A stretch of DNA of 64,000 nucleotides. Origin: Poronia punctata (Eukaryota > Ascomycota > Sordariomycetes > Xylariales > Xylariaceae). The stretch covers positions 212,655-276,654 of the forward strand of contig MU401472.1 in the NCBI GenBank assembly GCA_022579005.1, in the 5' to 3' direction. A model generated the notes under the pieces. The model made no database searches. It was not told the DNA's origin and saw only the letters and a list, made by a program, of their open reading frames with translations. Each line of letters starts with the position of its first letter. Position 1 is the stretch's first letter. This document shows positions 49,616-61,282 of the stretch, one piece after another. Made by a program: the position numbers and the translations under genes.

Positions 49616-50166
49616 CTACCGTGATTCGGACTTGGATGGCGAACCAGGGGTGCTCTCCTTGTGCGTCTTGAGGGCGGCCTCGAGATTGTCTAGACGACGC
49701 GCCATCTCGTCCACTTAAGAGTCACAAGTCAGTGTCGTAGGTCATCCGGAGATTTGGGCATGGTTGGGACAAGACGTACTTTTTGTAAATATCTCATTGG
49801 ATACATTCGTGAACTTGGTCGATACTGTTGATAGCACAGTAAGCCAACGGCCACTTTAGAGCTAGCGAGCATTGTACAAGACCACGTGCTTGGTCGATAA
49901 GTGTGGACTAAGTCAAGTCTATATGTATATACCAAGGACTCAGGAGAAAGAAGAGCTTCTCGCTCAGGGAAGTCGTGCCACTCGCAGGGCTTAACTTACG
50001 GGAGTTGAGTAAGTCTTCCACAACGACGGTTAACTCGTCAGAGCCCTATATCGGACTGGCAGTTAGCTATATATGTGTATGTGTATGTATGGACGTCGCA
50101 AATAATACCACTTACATTGCCGGGTTGTTCCTTGTTGGTCTTTTCTTCTGGTTTCTTTGACGACAT
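49616..50166 (-). CDS. HSBP1-like heat shock factor-binding protein (micro-gene)
   Basis: Four small minus-strand exons, 50116-50166, 50000-50045, 49780-49824 and 49713-49616, with introns of 70, 175 and 66 bp, encode 79 residues. After a charged N-terminus comes the HSBP1 signature: ELTVVVEDLLNSL (exon 2-3), STKFTNVSNEIFTKMDEMARRLDNLEAALK (exons 3-4, junctions in STK and TKMDEM). HSBP1 proteins are short heptad-repeat coiled coils. In animals they bind the trimerisation domain of HSF1 and damp the heat-shock response, and they are also linked to WASH-complex assembly. The fungal role is not established. Every splice junction keeps frame and joins the conserved coiled coil exactly, so the model is robust despite the exon sizes. 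Divergent from the DSC ligase gene (511 bp between starts). Confidence 0.9.
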
Positions 50167-50677
50167 TTTCAGGGATTGTCTTGGCTGTGTTTCTTCAGAG
50201 GATTTGGGTATTACCCCTCCGGTAGTTGTTTTGCAAATTGTCTCTTGATGTGTTTGAACATATAACTATGGCAAAGGCCTGACTGATGCTCATACGCGCT
50301 TCGGTATGCCCTCAGGTAATATTGAATCTAGACCGCCGCGTACTGTACAGCGACATTATACTTAGCCGTTTCTGGACACTTTAAGTTCGCTGAAGTGGGG
50401 TTTGAGCTTCTGTTATTGGTTTCTAGCTGGGCTTACAGTGTTAGAAATGGTGGCTCTGGCATGCACAGACTGTATGATGACAAGCTCGGTGCAGCAGCCA
50501 ACAGGGGTGGCAGGCACAGGCACAGGCACAGGCAACATTCAACATTCTCATCGAAAATCAACCACCCCTCTGTTCTACCTAACCTACTCGTAGTCGCAAG
50601 GCTCTCTAGGGTTCAAGACTCGTTCAATATCCAACCATCATGTCGAGGCAGTGACGTGATGGAAACTCGAAATTGTC
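50167..50677. other. Divergent promoter region HSBP1-like / DSC ligase
   Basis: Shared upstream region of a minus- and a plus-strand gene. It contains an AGGCAC hexanucleotide repeat (50511-50534) and one TACTCGTA (50585) about 90 bp before the DSC start. Confidence 0.55.
50511..50534. repeat. AGGCAC hexanucleotide repeat
   Basis: Four tandem AGGCAC units upstream of the DSC ligase gene. The same unit occurs at 23003-23028. Confidence 0.85.
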
Positions 50678-53191
50678 ATGCCGCAAATGCCGCAAGCTCA
50701 GGATAACGCGCGCGTCTTCTTCCTGATCTTTCTCCTTTTCTGGCTCGCCTCCAGTCCCGACACAGGCCCTGGCCTACTCGCCGGTCCGAACCAGATTCGA
50801 AACCGATTAGCGCAACACCGAGCAGCTCATGCCGTCTTGAACAGTACCGCATGGGGTGATTTCGTTCCCCGGCTCGCCGACGAACCGCCCGAGACCGAAC
50901 ATGCATATCTGAATCTGACAGGCTTCCGGGAAGAAGACAAGTTTGCGTGGGAAGACCTCGGTCGTTTTAAAACCAGATGCGAGGAATGGAGCCGCAATGC
51001 CATCGGGGATCCCGAGACGCAGCAGCCGGTCTGGCAGAATGCTACCGGCGTTGTTCGTGGTCAGTGGGAGCGAAGCAATGCGTCTGTCACGAGGACCCAT
51101 TCGAGCTATAACCTTACCCAGATCAACCCCGAAGTCGCCTGGGGTAGCTTGAACTCGGATTGGAGCAGGAATATCACGGGGCACGAGGGCACTATGCTCG
51201 TGATAATCACCGAACCTGAAGAGGCCGCGACGGAACCGGAACAACAGGACTCGAGGGTTTTACAACCGAGCGAGATCCGTGCCCGCCACGTGTCGACCGC
51301 AATCACGATCGAAGATACCGATGCAGCCGGCAATAAGTTTGAGATGGGCATGCACGGGGTTCACTGGCCCAAGCAAGGAGCCATGCTTTTTACTACTACC
51401 AGCGACAAGTATGCTGGTATCTTCGGCCTCCCACATCTCACCACAAACCCGGGGTTTTTCGAATCGAGTCAAGCGCTCCTGAACAGGACTCTAGGGGAGG
51501 TATTGGACCGGAGAGAGAAGCGGGCGTTCGCTGACCAGTCCGATCCCTGGGCATCTACTCTTGCCGCCCCAGCGGATATGAACCCGGCTCCTCACTGCGA
51601 GTATCTGCTTTACATCCAGATTCACCCCTTGGACCAGGATATACTTCAAGTCCAGCCCAGCCTCACGGGTCCAGAAAATGTGATCAAGGCTATTCACGAT
51701 GTCGAAGACGAGTTGCGCTTCCCCCAAGGTAGACCCTATAAATCCACTCCAAGGCTACAGATGTCAGCGGTGCTATATTCTCCGGACTGTGCCTTTTTCC
51801 TCGAAAGTAAGGGACCCCCAGCACATGCCCCTATCGATGGTGAGCATCTGCTAGGGGTAAAGCACGAGGTGTTTTTACATAATGTCAGCACTTGGATGCT
51901 GGGACTTGCCCTGGTTATATTCGGGCAACTTCAACTGCTCAAATGGCAGATGAGGGAGACGTCGACTCCTTCGACCCTGGGACGCGTCAGTTTCTACACG
52001 GGCAGTATGATGCTGCTAGTCGACGGGATTGTATTTTTCGGCTCTGCTGTATGGAGTCTATCCGCTTCAAACACGCTTCTGCCTTCTCTTATCGTAACTT
52101 GTGTTTCGTTCCTTTGTATGAACGTGAGTATTTTATTCCTCTCGGAGATCTACAAAGTTCAGGAACCGGAATGGAGACGGCAGGAGCGTGAAAGAGGACG
52201 GAATGCGACGGCGGCAACAACAAATGCCCAAGAGCCCTCACCGCCAGCACCGCCAAATCCCCCACCGGTTATCCCAACTGAAGCCCCTACGAACAGAACA
52301 AGGCCGGCTTCCCCACCTATCATTATCCCATCAGATCAAGACATCGATGCTGAGATTGCCGAGATGAACAACGCTACTCTTCCGGCACCTGTTACGGCCG
52401 GGGGGGCGGCGGCTAATACGCAGAATACGGCTGTGTCCGTTAGTACTATTTTCGGCCGCTTCGTCCTCATTGGCATCTGTATATTCTTCCTCAGCCTCGC
52501 CGCTCTTACATGGCGGCCCTCGATCCGGGCTGGCTATTTCAATCTTATGGCATTTATGTACCTCTCCATGTGGACGCCGCAAATCTTCCGCAACGTCTAC
52601 CGTAACTGCAGGCGAGCACTTTCTTGGCAGTTTGTCGTTGGGCAATCTGTCTTGCGCCTGCTTCCAATATCCTATTTCTACATCTTCCCGGGAAATTTCG
52701 CATTTGCCGAGCCGGATTGGAAATCTTTTGCCGTGCTCGCTGGCTGGGTGTGGCTCCAAGTCTGGATCCTAGTAGGGCAATCGGTGCTTGGCCCACGCTT
52801 CGGCCTACCCAAGGGCTGGATGCCGGAAGCCTGGGAATACCACCCAGTTCTAAGAGAGGACAATATCGAAGGGGGTGGTCTCCCGATCGGCTTGGTATCG
52901 GCGCCAAATAGTCCGACACTTGAACGGGTGAAGTCGGGGGATGACTCTAGGGATAAGAAACGCACCAACATACATATTATCGACTGTGCCATATGCAGAG
53001 AAGACCTTGAAGTTCCAGTGGTCAAAGCCGGGGAGGAAGACCCGACAGCTGGTGGGGTGGCGGGCGTGTTTGCGAGACGGACGTATATGGTCACCCCTTG
53101 CCGCCATATTTTTCATAGTGCATGTCTAGAGGGTTGGATGAGGTTCAGATTGCAGTGTCCTATATGTAGAGAGGAACTTCCACCACTATGA
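50678..53191 (+). CDS. TUL1: DSC E3 ubiquitin ligase complex RING subunit (Tul1/DscA)
   Basis: Single exon of 837 residues. A hydrophobic N-terminal signal (about 12-26) leads into a long luminal domain with several NxT/NxS sequons (NSTAW, NLTGF, NATGV, NITG). From about 400 multiple membrane segments follow (WMLGLALVIFG, VSFYTGSMMLLVDGIVFFGS, LIVTCVSFLCMNVSILFL), a cytosolic Pro-rich loop, then more segments (FVLIGICIFFLSLAALTW, YFNLMAFMYLSMW). The C-terminus is a RING-H2: CAICREDL...TPCRHIFHSACLEGWMRFRLQCPICREELPPL. This is the Golgi DSC/Tul1 ligase, which ubiquitinates membrane proteins. In fission yeast and Aspergillus it is needed for SREBP processing, and so for sterol and hypoxia responses. 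All RING Cys/His ligands are present. Start from the first ATG; length matches the family. Confidence 0.94.
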   Translation: MPQMPQAQDNARVFFLIFLLFWLASSPDTGPGLLAGPNQIRNRLAQHRAAHAVLNSTAWGDFVPRLADEPPETEHAYLNLTGFREEDKFAWEDLGRFKTRCEEWSRNAIGDPETQQPVWQNATGVVRGQWERSNASVTRTHSSYNLTQINPEVAWGSLNSDWSRNITGHEGTMLVIITEPEEAATEPEQQDSRVLQPSEIRARHVSTAITIEDTDAAGNKFEMGMHGVHWPKQGAMLFTTTSDKYAGIFGLPHLTTNPGFFESSQALLNRTLGEVLDRREKRAFADQSDPWASTLAAPADMNPAPHCEYLLYIQIHPLDQDILQVQPSLTGPENVIKAIHDVEDELRFPQGRPYKSTPRLQMSAVLYSPDCAFFLESKGPPAHAPIDGEHLLGVKHEVFLHNVSTWMLGLALVIFGQLQLLKWQMRETSTPSTLGRVSFYTGSMMLLVDGIVFFGSAVWSLSASNTLLPSLIVTCVSFLCMNVSILFLSEIYKVQEPEWRRQERERGRNATAATTNAQEPSPPAPPNPPPVIPTEAPTNRTRPASPPIIIPSDQDIDAEIAEMNNATLPAPVTAGGAAANTQNTAVSVSTIFGRFVLIGICIFFLSLAALTWRPSIRAGYFNLMAFMYLSMWTPQIFRNVYRNCRRALSWQFVVGQSVLRLLPISYFYIFPGNFAFAEPDWKSFAVLAGWVWLQVWILVGQSVLGPRFGLPKGWMPEAWEYHPVLREDNIEGGGLPIGLVSAPNSPTLERVKSGDDSRDKKRTNIHIIDCAICREDLEVPVVKAGEEDPTAGGVAGVFARRTYMVTPCRHIFHSACLEGWMRFRLQCPICREELPPL

Positions 53192-54108
53192 ATTAGAATA
53201 CTATGTTTCTTTGCTCATGTCTAGAGGGTTTGTGATTGATTTTTCCGTCCGATTGAAAGTAGGACGTCCGTGTACGATAATACTTGGAGTAGAAAATAGG
53301 GGGGGAAACGACGACAAGGTCAGTACGGATTCATGAAGACTTGGAGATCGAGACCTGGGGCTTTATGTGTCGGTCGTCTTGTGTGTTTGTGGTCGTGAGA
53401 TTTGAGAAATGAGTAGAGCAGTGCATTAGCTTCATTGTCTTTATTGACGACTTACATCTATCCATCTGTCTATTTATCTATCTATCACCAACGCTTATTT
53501 TTCTTTTTACGTGTATAATGACTCAACACATATGAGCGTATACGGCAAGATTCACTTTTGTAGCTGAACTGAACCACCGAACTTATCGGTATACTCTTCC
53601 TTTTTTTACTCAAGTAGGTACTTGCTATCTACTGGTAAGAGGTAAATAAATAGAATCTTTACACATACCACGTATTGTCTAAGATTGTATTGTAGAATTT
53701 CGATATAGTCTCTAGCCTCTTATCTAACTTACCTACGAGTACATCTTTGGCGAGATATCATCATCATACAAGTATAGGGGTAGGGGATAGGAAATCAACA
53801 ATCACAGATTTGGTTACGATACCTACCTACCTACCTACCTTACCTTACGCATACTTTTCCCACCAACGCAAATTCTAGACGTCCCCCCGATGAATGCGAA
53901 AGATCGATGCCTACAAAAAAACGGTTCTTTTTACTTCCCGTAATTACGGTCGGTTAGAAGAGGGACGTACACGTATTCTTGATGACTACATGTAAGGAAG
54001 GTATTAGATTAGATCGCAAGTGAGAGCAACCTTTCTTGTGTGCGTTTTTTTCCGCGTCTCTCTGGGATGAGAGCTATTATTAGTCTGATTTTTCGTAATT
54101 CCGACCTC

Positions 54109-54129
54109 TGTGTGTGTGTGTGTGTGTGT
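54109..54129. repeat. (TG)10 microsatellite
   Basis: Perfect TG run. Confidence 0.95.
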
Positions 54130-54155
54130 CCTTGCGTCACGCCACGCCACGCTGA

Positions 54156-54300
54156 ATGAGGGATTGAAATCAATACCAAAGGTTAGACAGGAATCCTTTT
54201 TAGCAGTGGCAGTCCTAGGTTATTTACGTAGAATGATGAGGGATTGAATCAACAAGAGAGTAGATAGGAATCCTTTTTAGCATTTCCTAGGTTAGGTAGA
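54156..54300. repeat. Imperfect direct duplication, period about 80 bp
   Basis: ATGAGGGATTGAA...AGGAATCCTTTTTAGCA...CCTAGGTTA occurs at about 54156-54221 and again at about 54236-54296, with small differences. Confidence 0.8.
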
Positions 54301-56969
54301 GATACGTTTAGTTTGCATGGATGATGCCACCATCCACTACCTAACACCAGGTGTAAAGTGAGAGAGTGAGAATTGCGTATGTGGCAAAGATACGAATACC
54401 TTCTAATAGGTATCTTTAGTTACCTACACGTAGTTCAGGCGTAAAAGGTTCTCGATGAGGCGGTGATGCCACCAAGCCAACAGTGACGAAGGATGATGAG
54501 GCGGTGTTGACCTGGTTAGTTCTAGAATACTTGTAGATCATTCTCACCTCGTAGTTGTGGCAAGTTTGCCTATTTTATAGGGTATGTAGTAAGACTTGTC
54601 CCGCATTAGGGAGTCGATCGCATAATCAACCCAAACGGCTGTGACGTATATTCTAGTTAATGATTTACGAGTACGCACTACCAGGTTTGTCTGTTTGCTC
54701 TAAAAATAAAACAAATAGTTCCTAGATCTCTAGACTTGGTACGCTTACGATACACGTAAACACAATATATCTTTCTAAATAATGATGAGAGAGAGGAGAT
54801 TCACAGGTTTTGGGTAGGTCTCATCTGATGTCTTACTTGGAACGTACCTGCCTTATACCACCAGCTAGGTTAGGCAGGTCGGGGCCTACCTTGCTTCCTT
54901 ATTGAGTTTTATGTCAGGTCGCAAATGGGGTGCTTCAAAGTTTGCTTGCAAGCAACCTTGCATTGCATATTGACATGTCTAATCTGTGCCTGGCGATGGA
55001 TGGTAGGAGTAGGGATGTTTTCAATACATCTTGAACCTACCTACATCGTTTCAAAATACCAAATGTAGCTATCTATGTACATCTTGTAGCATTGAAAACA
55101 GTGATCCAATCCTGATACTAGGGGGGGCTAGAACCGGCCATAAAAGAATGGCTAACCGGACTTCCGGATTATATGTATTATATCGAAATAATTAACATTT
55201 CATTCCCTAGCAATTGCCGTCAACTAATAATTGCCGACACAAAACTAAAGTCTATTTGAGACAATTGCATTCCTAAACTGCCGTGAACGCACTAGGTTAG
55301 GCATTGAATTAAAGACTTGATAATGTAATTTGTTTTTTAATCGACGGCTGGTTACATGTATATTGTATCATGATATTACACCTACACATGCAATCGAGTG
55401 GTCATTGGCGTGTATGTATGTACTCTTTGCCCAGACAAAGCCCTTGCTTGGCTAGTCTGACTCTGAACAGTGAGCACATATCACAACTGAGCCAGTGGTA
55501 ATATAATTACCTATCAGACATTGATGATTGTAGGTACGAGTAGGCGATGAGTGGCCTTCATGTTGTTGTTGGCGGTGTCATGACGTTCTTCTACCCTTGG
55601 TACAGTAGAAAAAGTAGCTAGGACAGAAAACCATGTTTCTGGGTTATGTGTGTAACCGGAGCCGGTTGGTTTGGCCTGTAAAAGGTGACAACCTTGTCTC
55701 ACCAGAAACACCTTCAACGGAGACCGTTGGTGATGTTTCGTCAGTATCACGTTATCAAATCGGAATTCCCAGATGTACATTGCTTCGGGCAATGTTATTT
55801 TTGGTCGGTAGGTATCCCTTGCCGATTTGGGTCTGGAAAAAAAGAAAAAGAGTCCTTTTGGATATGGTATCCATCATCTGATACAAATTGCTAAAGGGCT
55901 CGCTCGACAAGGTAAGCAATAAATGCATGGTTTAGATTCCTTGGACCCGTTGTTGTAGTAGTCGACGCCGTTGTCAGGATGAGTCTACAGGTATGGAACT
56001 GCAATTGTGTAATAGGTAAATGTAAAGGGGTAAGGTAGTATCACGTGCGTAAGTAAATAAGACCGTTGTCCAGTGTCATCAAGTAGTCCTAAATAATCGT
56101 ATGTTGATTATCAAGAAAGATCTTGGTAAATCCTGATGGCAAAACAAACATTGAAATAGAGGTTTCGTCTGGCCTTTCTTCTAGGCCTACCTACTTCTTC
56201 AGGGACCGATCCCCCGGATCTGTGATACATTTATAGAACGGGCTCGGTCGCCGCAGAGTTGGCCTTACTTAGCCTGTTTTGGCAAGACGTGAAGACTTTG
56301 GAGCTTCTTGATTGGTCATTATGTGTGCTTTGCAAGCCACACCTTGAACACGCTAGGTACCTATACCGTATCACCTTGACGAGAGGAACCCTTACCAAGC
56401 ATCCAAAGTTGCAAGGGTTCTACAAGTACATACATGTAATGACAGGTCGGACAAAAATAGGACAAGTAGGTACGAGTAGATAGTCGTTGCTTAAGTGATC
56501 TTCTGTTAAATCATTCATCTATTCTTAGCAATCGAACCGTTTCTCTGTAGAATACACACGTAACTTGCAATACTATCCAAGTACGTGTTCGGCAGCACCC
56601 ATATTGAATGAAACTAGGTACTGTGTAGGTGTAGTAACCAATGATTAGCGTACAACGGCGAGCATCAGACCGTAAAAGCCACATCAGGTGGGCTCTAATC
56701 CTGCTAGGGGGGGCACAGAGTAGCTAGACGGGTCCATGGGGTCCGTCGTCAGATATTATATGCAAGAAAAGGGCGGATTGCACCTACTCGTTACATATCA
56801 AGACTCTAGACAGACACGTTACTTCGATATCAAACTATCGTTTCATGGCGCTCAAAAGCCGGGTCTACGAGCTGACAAGGAATTTATCAACCTCAATATC
56901 GGGGGTGGTATACACCCTCCTTTGGAGATAGGACCATTTCCCTCTCTCCTTCCTATGCGACGAAAGCGC

Positions 56970-56970
<1 letters not shown>

Positions 56971-57008
<38 letters not shown>
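56971..57008. repeat. (AC)19 microsatellite
   Basis: Perfect AC run in non-coding DNA. Confidence 0.95.
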
Positions 57009-57009
<1 letters not shown>

Positions 57010-60000
57010 GGGTGTCACCGATTTAGGTATACCTGGGCTGCTTGACATCAAACACCACTGCCACAACGGAGAATGGCATCCCGGTTTTACCTGGTTCGCC
57101 GGCGGTCGATTGATTGATTGATTAATTGAGGCAGCGAGTGGGGTGGTCATCTTGTAATTCCGTCATTGATGACAAAAGGTTCCCTGTGTCCGGTCCAAGG
57201 CCGGGGATCGGAGAAACGTCCTACAATTTATCTGGAAAATAAACTAGAATCAAGAAGAACTGTAACTGTTCATTCCGAGAATACAATCCAGGGCAGGGTT
57301 TGTGGGACAGGCCAGATCTACCACTACCCAGTCAGCCCAACAAACCAGGCACGCCAGGTAAAGATGCCATGATCGTCAATCAAGAGGTTGCATAGGGTCG
57401 CCATCTCCGGTGGGCATAGGTGCCGCAGTGGGTAACGGGTTATCATATGGATTGCCTCTAAGTGGAAAGATCACAGATGGGTATTTAGGCAATTGCGCGG
57501 ACGACAATTGGGTGTGTGTGGTCCGTAGGAATCGAGTGGATGGACCTGACTGGTTCTGTAGATTCTGCCGGTAGCCAAGAAGGGCCGAGTCTACTGACTA
57601 CCAACCAACCATGAATGTCAGCTGCAGAAAGTGTCTGGTACCAAAACCGATTTCATCGCCGTGGTTGGTTGTTTCAGAGCTTCCAGCTCATGCCTCTTCC
57701 GTCCTTTGGCTGGCTTTTCGTCTCTGACTGTTTCGACGTGTCCGAGTCGTCCGCACCTAACGACGAACACCTACCAAAAATTTAAACTTTGCTGATACGA
57801 GTAGGTATCCAAGAAAAGCTTTCTCCCCAGCGAAGCATTGGAAAGCCGATGACCCTTCGATATGTCTTTACAGACATCATCCCGCCACACAGGATTGCAA
57901 TTGCGGATCGGATCATGGCTTTGGCTTTGGCGTCCGCAACCTTATTTAGATATTAGTAGCCATTGATGCAATAATTTGCCGCCAGATCTACAGAAGGGAT
58001 TCGCTATCGTGGCCCGGCGGACACTACTGTTGAAGGAGGGTGAGTTCCGTAGCTCATTGGCGGATTTGTCCATCGACTACGGGGCCATCACCGACTTCAA
58101 TATGATACATGTGGTTTGATGTATGGGCACAATTGTGCGCGATCCCGAGTCCGACTGTCCTAAATGATGCGACACCGTGGCCTGTGATGCTGTCCGTAAT
58201 TCTCAGACAAACGGTTACCCTTCGCAAACTTTTTGGGGTTTCTTTCTTGCTTCGCTTCGCATTTCCGGGGTCCTTGAGCACCTGTACGAGGAGTAGGTAG
58301 GCGCATTGTAGAATTAGAACTGACAGTCAGGGGTGCAATCCGCCTACCCACTTTCAACTCTCACCACACACAAGGACACACCATCGCTTGCCACTGATTA
58401 GCACATAACTTCATAGTACTATGTTTTCTACTGCTGATATAATCGTCATAAAAATCCTTGATGGATTGATCTCCGAAATGCTTTGCCTCATATTGTATTT
58501 GTTATCCATCTAGGACCAACATAAAATGCACTAATGGCCACTGCCACAACATTTGCCTCTACCGGCAGTTACAAGTATGAAGGCGAAGGTACAGGTAGTA
58601 AGGTTACTTAGGTAACCCCTAGCGGAGATAGGTACTAAAGAGATGGTAATAAATCGTCACCACAGGTCATACACAAGCTACCTACTGAGGTTAGTGCGCT
58701 CTCGTAGAGAGGAATCCCGAAACCCGTATAGTTATCATGACTGTCCAATCAGGACATACTTCAAACCTTCGTCAACTGGGAATGTGTACTCGTAGCTGCT
58801 TTAGGTAGCACAGAGAAACAAATAGGTGCGTAAGACGATTTACGGCCTTTGCTTGTCTGCTTCAGGAGGTCTACGAGTACTTGGCCCCTAACGACCTTTC
58901 GCGTGTAGGACCGACTGTGAAGGATTCGATAAAAGCTTCAAGACAATGCGAAATAGGAAGAGGCGTGGTAATGTAGGCAAAAAGCACCGAGCAGTTGGCG
59001 TTGAAAAGCGACCGTTACACCAAAATCTCCGTCTACAGGAGTAGGGTACTGTAACTGTGACAGCTAAACCTACTTCGTTTTGAAGAGTGCAGGTGGTGAG
59101 TTGGAGCTATTCTGCTTCTTAGCCCCGTTTTCATCGACGCGACGTCCTGACTGGTTCACATACCAATCCCGTCGCTGCTTGCACCCACCCAAATACACGC
59201 TTTAGGTGAACAACTCATGTACCAGTCTGCGCTTCCTGTTGGAAGGGACGGTTGTCGTGATTGAATACCCAGAAAGAGCGTCCACACAAGACATCCTCCC
59301 ATCTTTTCTCTCGGAATTCACCTTCACTTTCTTCAGTGACTGTTCGGGCTGGGCGAACCCGGTCACACAAGGGTATGAGATGAGACTAGAAGCTATCGCG
59401 ACGTTGGCCCAAATACTAAATAGGCCAATATCTACCTCCCCATGCTCACTCTGAAACACACCAAAGACCTGCCAGAAAGACTATCGACCAATCTCATACC
59501 TGCCGTTACCTTCTCTTTGCGGTCTACTCTCATTATTAATTTACCGAGCGCCGTTCGATTTCTCTTGGGCCTCCCAAGACAGGCAGTCGAGCACCTGCGC
59601 TAGTACGGCGCTCTCCAAACCCACACCAACCCACAAATTGCCTGCCAAGGGTTCGATCGCCCATCCAACCATCCATCCAGGGTTCAAGGTTTCTTTCAGG
59701 GGGAGAAAGGAGACCTTCCCCTGCGTATACGCTTCTCGTCTACAACGGTACGTAGGTACAAATCCTCCGGGGTCCCCCCCCACTGGTGGGTAACTTGTTA
59801 CCCGACAGACCAAGCAAAAGTATGAATATGGATTCTTCCCCCCCGGGCCCAACCCAACTCGTTTTATTCTTCCCGAAAGAGAAAATTCTCGAGTCTTTAC
59901 AAACTGTCATTGTCGTTGATCTTACGATGCATTGTTTTGTTCCATATTAAGACCGAGAGAGCTGGACTCGGCGCAAATGCTTACAATATTCTGATTTTCT

Positions 60001-60103
60001 GCATAGGTCGGTTCTGCCATACCTCACATATACCCAGTCAGCGTTGTTAGTCGCAAGAGAAAGAACAACCATATTTATACCTATTTTTATATACATATCC
60101 ACC

Positions 60104-61282
60104 ATGTCTCTTGTAAAACAACAGGGCCCTTTTGAGGGGCCAAACGAAAAATCACAGAAAGCGGCAGCTGTTGCGGAGAGGAACCAGGACTTAGCAACGG
60201 AACAGTCTACCAACGATTCGGCAACCTTTGTGGAAGAGGACCCTCTACAGATCTTGGTCGATGCGGACGACGAGCAGTGCCTAATCGAAGAAGCGGTACT
60301 CCTAAACACAAGGGAAGCAAAGACGAAAGAAGTCATCATCGAGCCACCTACTATACCCAAAAGAAACACGCTCAGAACATCACGGCTCCTCGATAGCCTA
60401 CGGCTTGACTCGATCGAATCCGCGACCAAGTCTTTAAACACCACGGATAATGCGTACCTCTCGTCCGAGGAGGAAGCCTCGTCTACAGCCGACGACGATT
60501 TAGATTATGATTACGAATCGTCGAGTGAAGAGTCGGAGAAGTCGTCTGTCAGCAGGAAAAGCCAGGAAGTTACGGCACGGGCCGTATCGGTTGTGTTTGT
60601 AGGAAAGCCTTCTATGATACACCTTGCAAACAACCGGAGCCCGGTGTCTCCCCCAAAGAGACCACAATCCGAATTTTTTGGCCGAGCAGTGTCGTCCTCG
60701 TTTGGCACAGCATCACTACGGAATCGCCCAGAACATCGGAAGGCTAGTTTGGCATCTATCAGAGACCTGCCTAGCGAATCGCCTAGTTTCCTAAACCAGG
60801 ATCCCTTCAGGGACAACCCTTACACCAGGCGCGAATCTCTCCCGACAATCGAAGCAGCCCCATCATCTGGACCGGTCCCTCGGTTATCGAGAACGCCATC
60901 AACGGCTTTCCACCGATTATCGAAAACTATTAGTTTGGCAAGAAAGCGTAGTCGTCCAAACTTGAAAGCCGTCGCCAACAGCCCATCTACGAGCACCCTC
61001 AATCTCCCGGGTCTGAACACGGTGCAGGAGACTGGAGGCATCACGGCCAAGGCCGATATTATTTCGCCGGCTGGTTCGACGACGCCGCAGACACCGGTGA
61101 CGTATAACGAGGTTGTGCGAGCAGCGCGGAGGGGCTCTGTTGTCTCTCCTAACACTACGCAACCGCCACCGCCACCGGCGCTTGCGCGACCACCATCACC
61201 AATAAGTCCCCTTCCGGCGAAACGGAGTCTTCTTGGCGGCTTAGCTATGAACAGACGGCGAAGCATGAGAATAAAGTCTTGA
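60104..61282 (+). CDS. Hypothetical disordered Ser-rich protein
   Basis: Single exon of 392 residues from an ATG in good context (ACCATG); the frame continues 60 bases upstream without another ATG. Composition is Ser/Pro/Arg/Glu-rich throughout, with an acidic serine patch (about 120-150, YLSSEEEASS...DLDYDYESSSEESEKSS). Several S-P and R-x-x-S motifs look like phosphorylation sites. A poly-Pro stretch lies near 362-367, and the C-terminus is basic (MNRRRSMRIKS). No globular domain, signal peptide or membrane segment was seen. Codon usage and the long frame on one strand support coding, although minus-strand frames overlap it. I do not recognise a family; a cytoskeletal or signalling adaptor is possible but unproved. 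Confidence 0.72.
   Translation: MSLVKQQGPFEGPNEKSQKAAAVAERNQDLATEQSTNDSATFVEEDPLQILVDADDEQCLIEEAVLLNTREAKTKEVIIEPPTIPKRNTLRTSRLLDSLRLDSIESATKSLNTTDNAYLSSEEEASSTADDDLDYDYESSSEESEKSSVSRKSQEVTARAVSVVFVGKPSMIHLANNRSPVSPPKRPQSEFFGRAVSSSFGTASLRNRPEHRKASLASIRDLPSESPSFLNQDPFRDNPYTRRESLPTIEAAPSSGPVPRLSRTPSTAFHRLSKTISLARKRSRPNLKAVANSPSTSTLNLPGLNTVQETGGITAKADIISPAGSTTPQTPVTYNEVVRAARRGSVVSPNTTQPPPPPALARPPSPISPLPAKRSLLGGLAMNRRRSMRIKS

Larger units (their letters stand above)
53192..60103. other. Gene-poor region, about 6.9 kb
   Basis: No ORF or splice model gave a recognisable protein. It is AT-rich to about 57 kb, with TG and AC microsatellites, an ~80-bp direct duplication and eight TACGAGTA-type octamers. 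An open pair of frames on opposite strands at 59202-59459 has no family signature. The last ~200 bp are the promoter of the next gene. Confidence 0.6.

Noticed and set aside
59202..59459. Overlapping 82-85 codon ORFs on opposite strands
   Set aside because: Neither has a recognisable domain or upstream context, and mutual overlap suggests chance openness.
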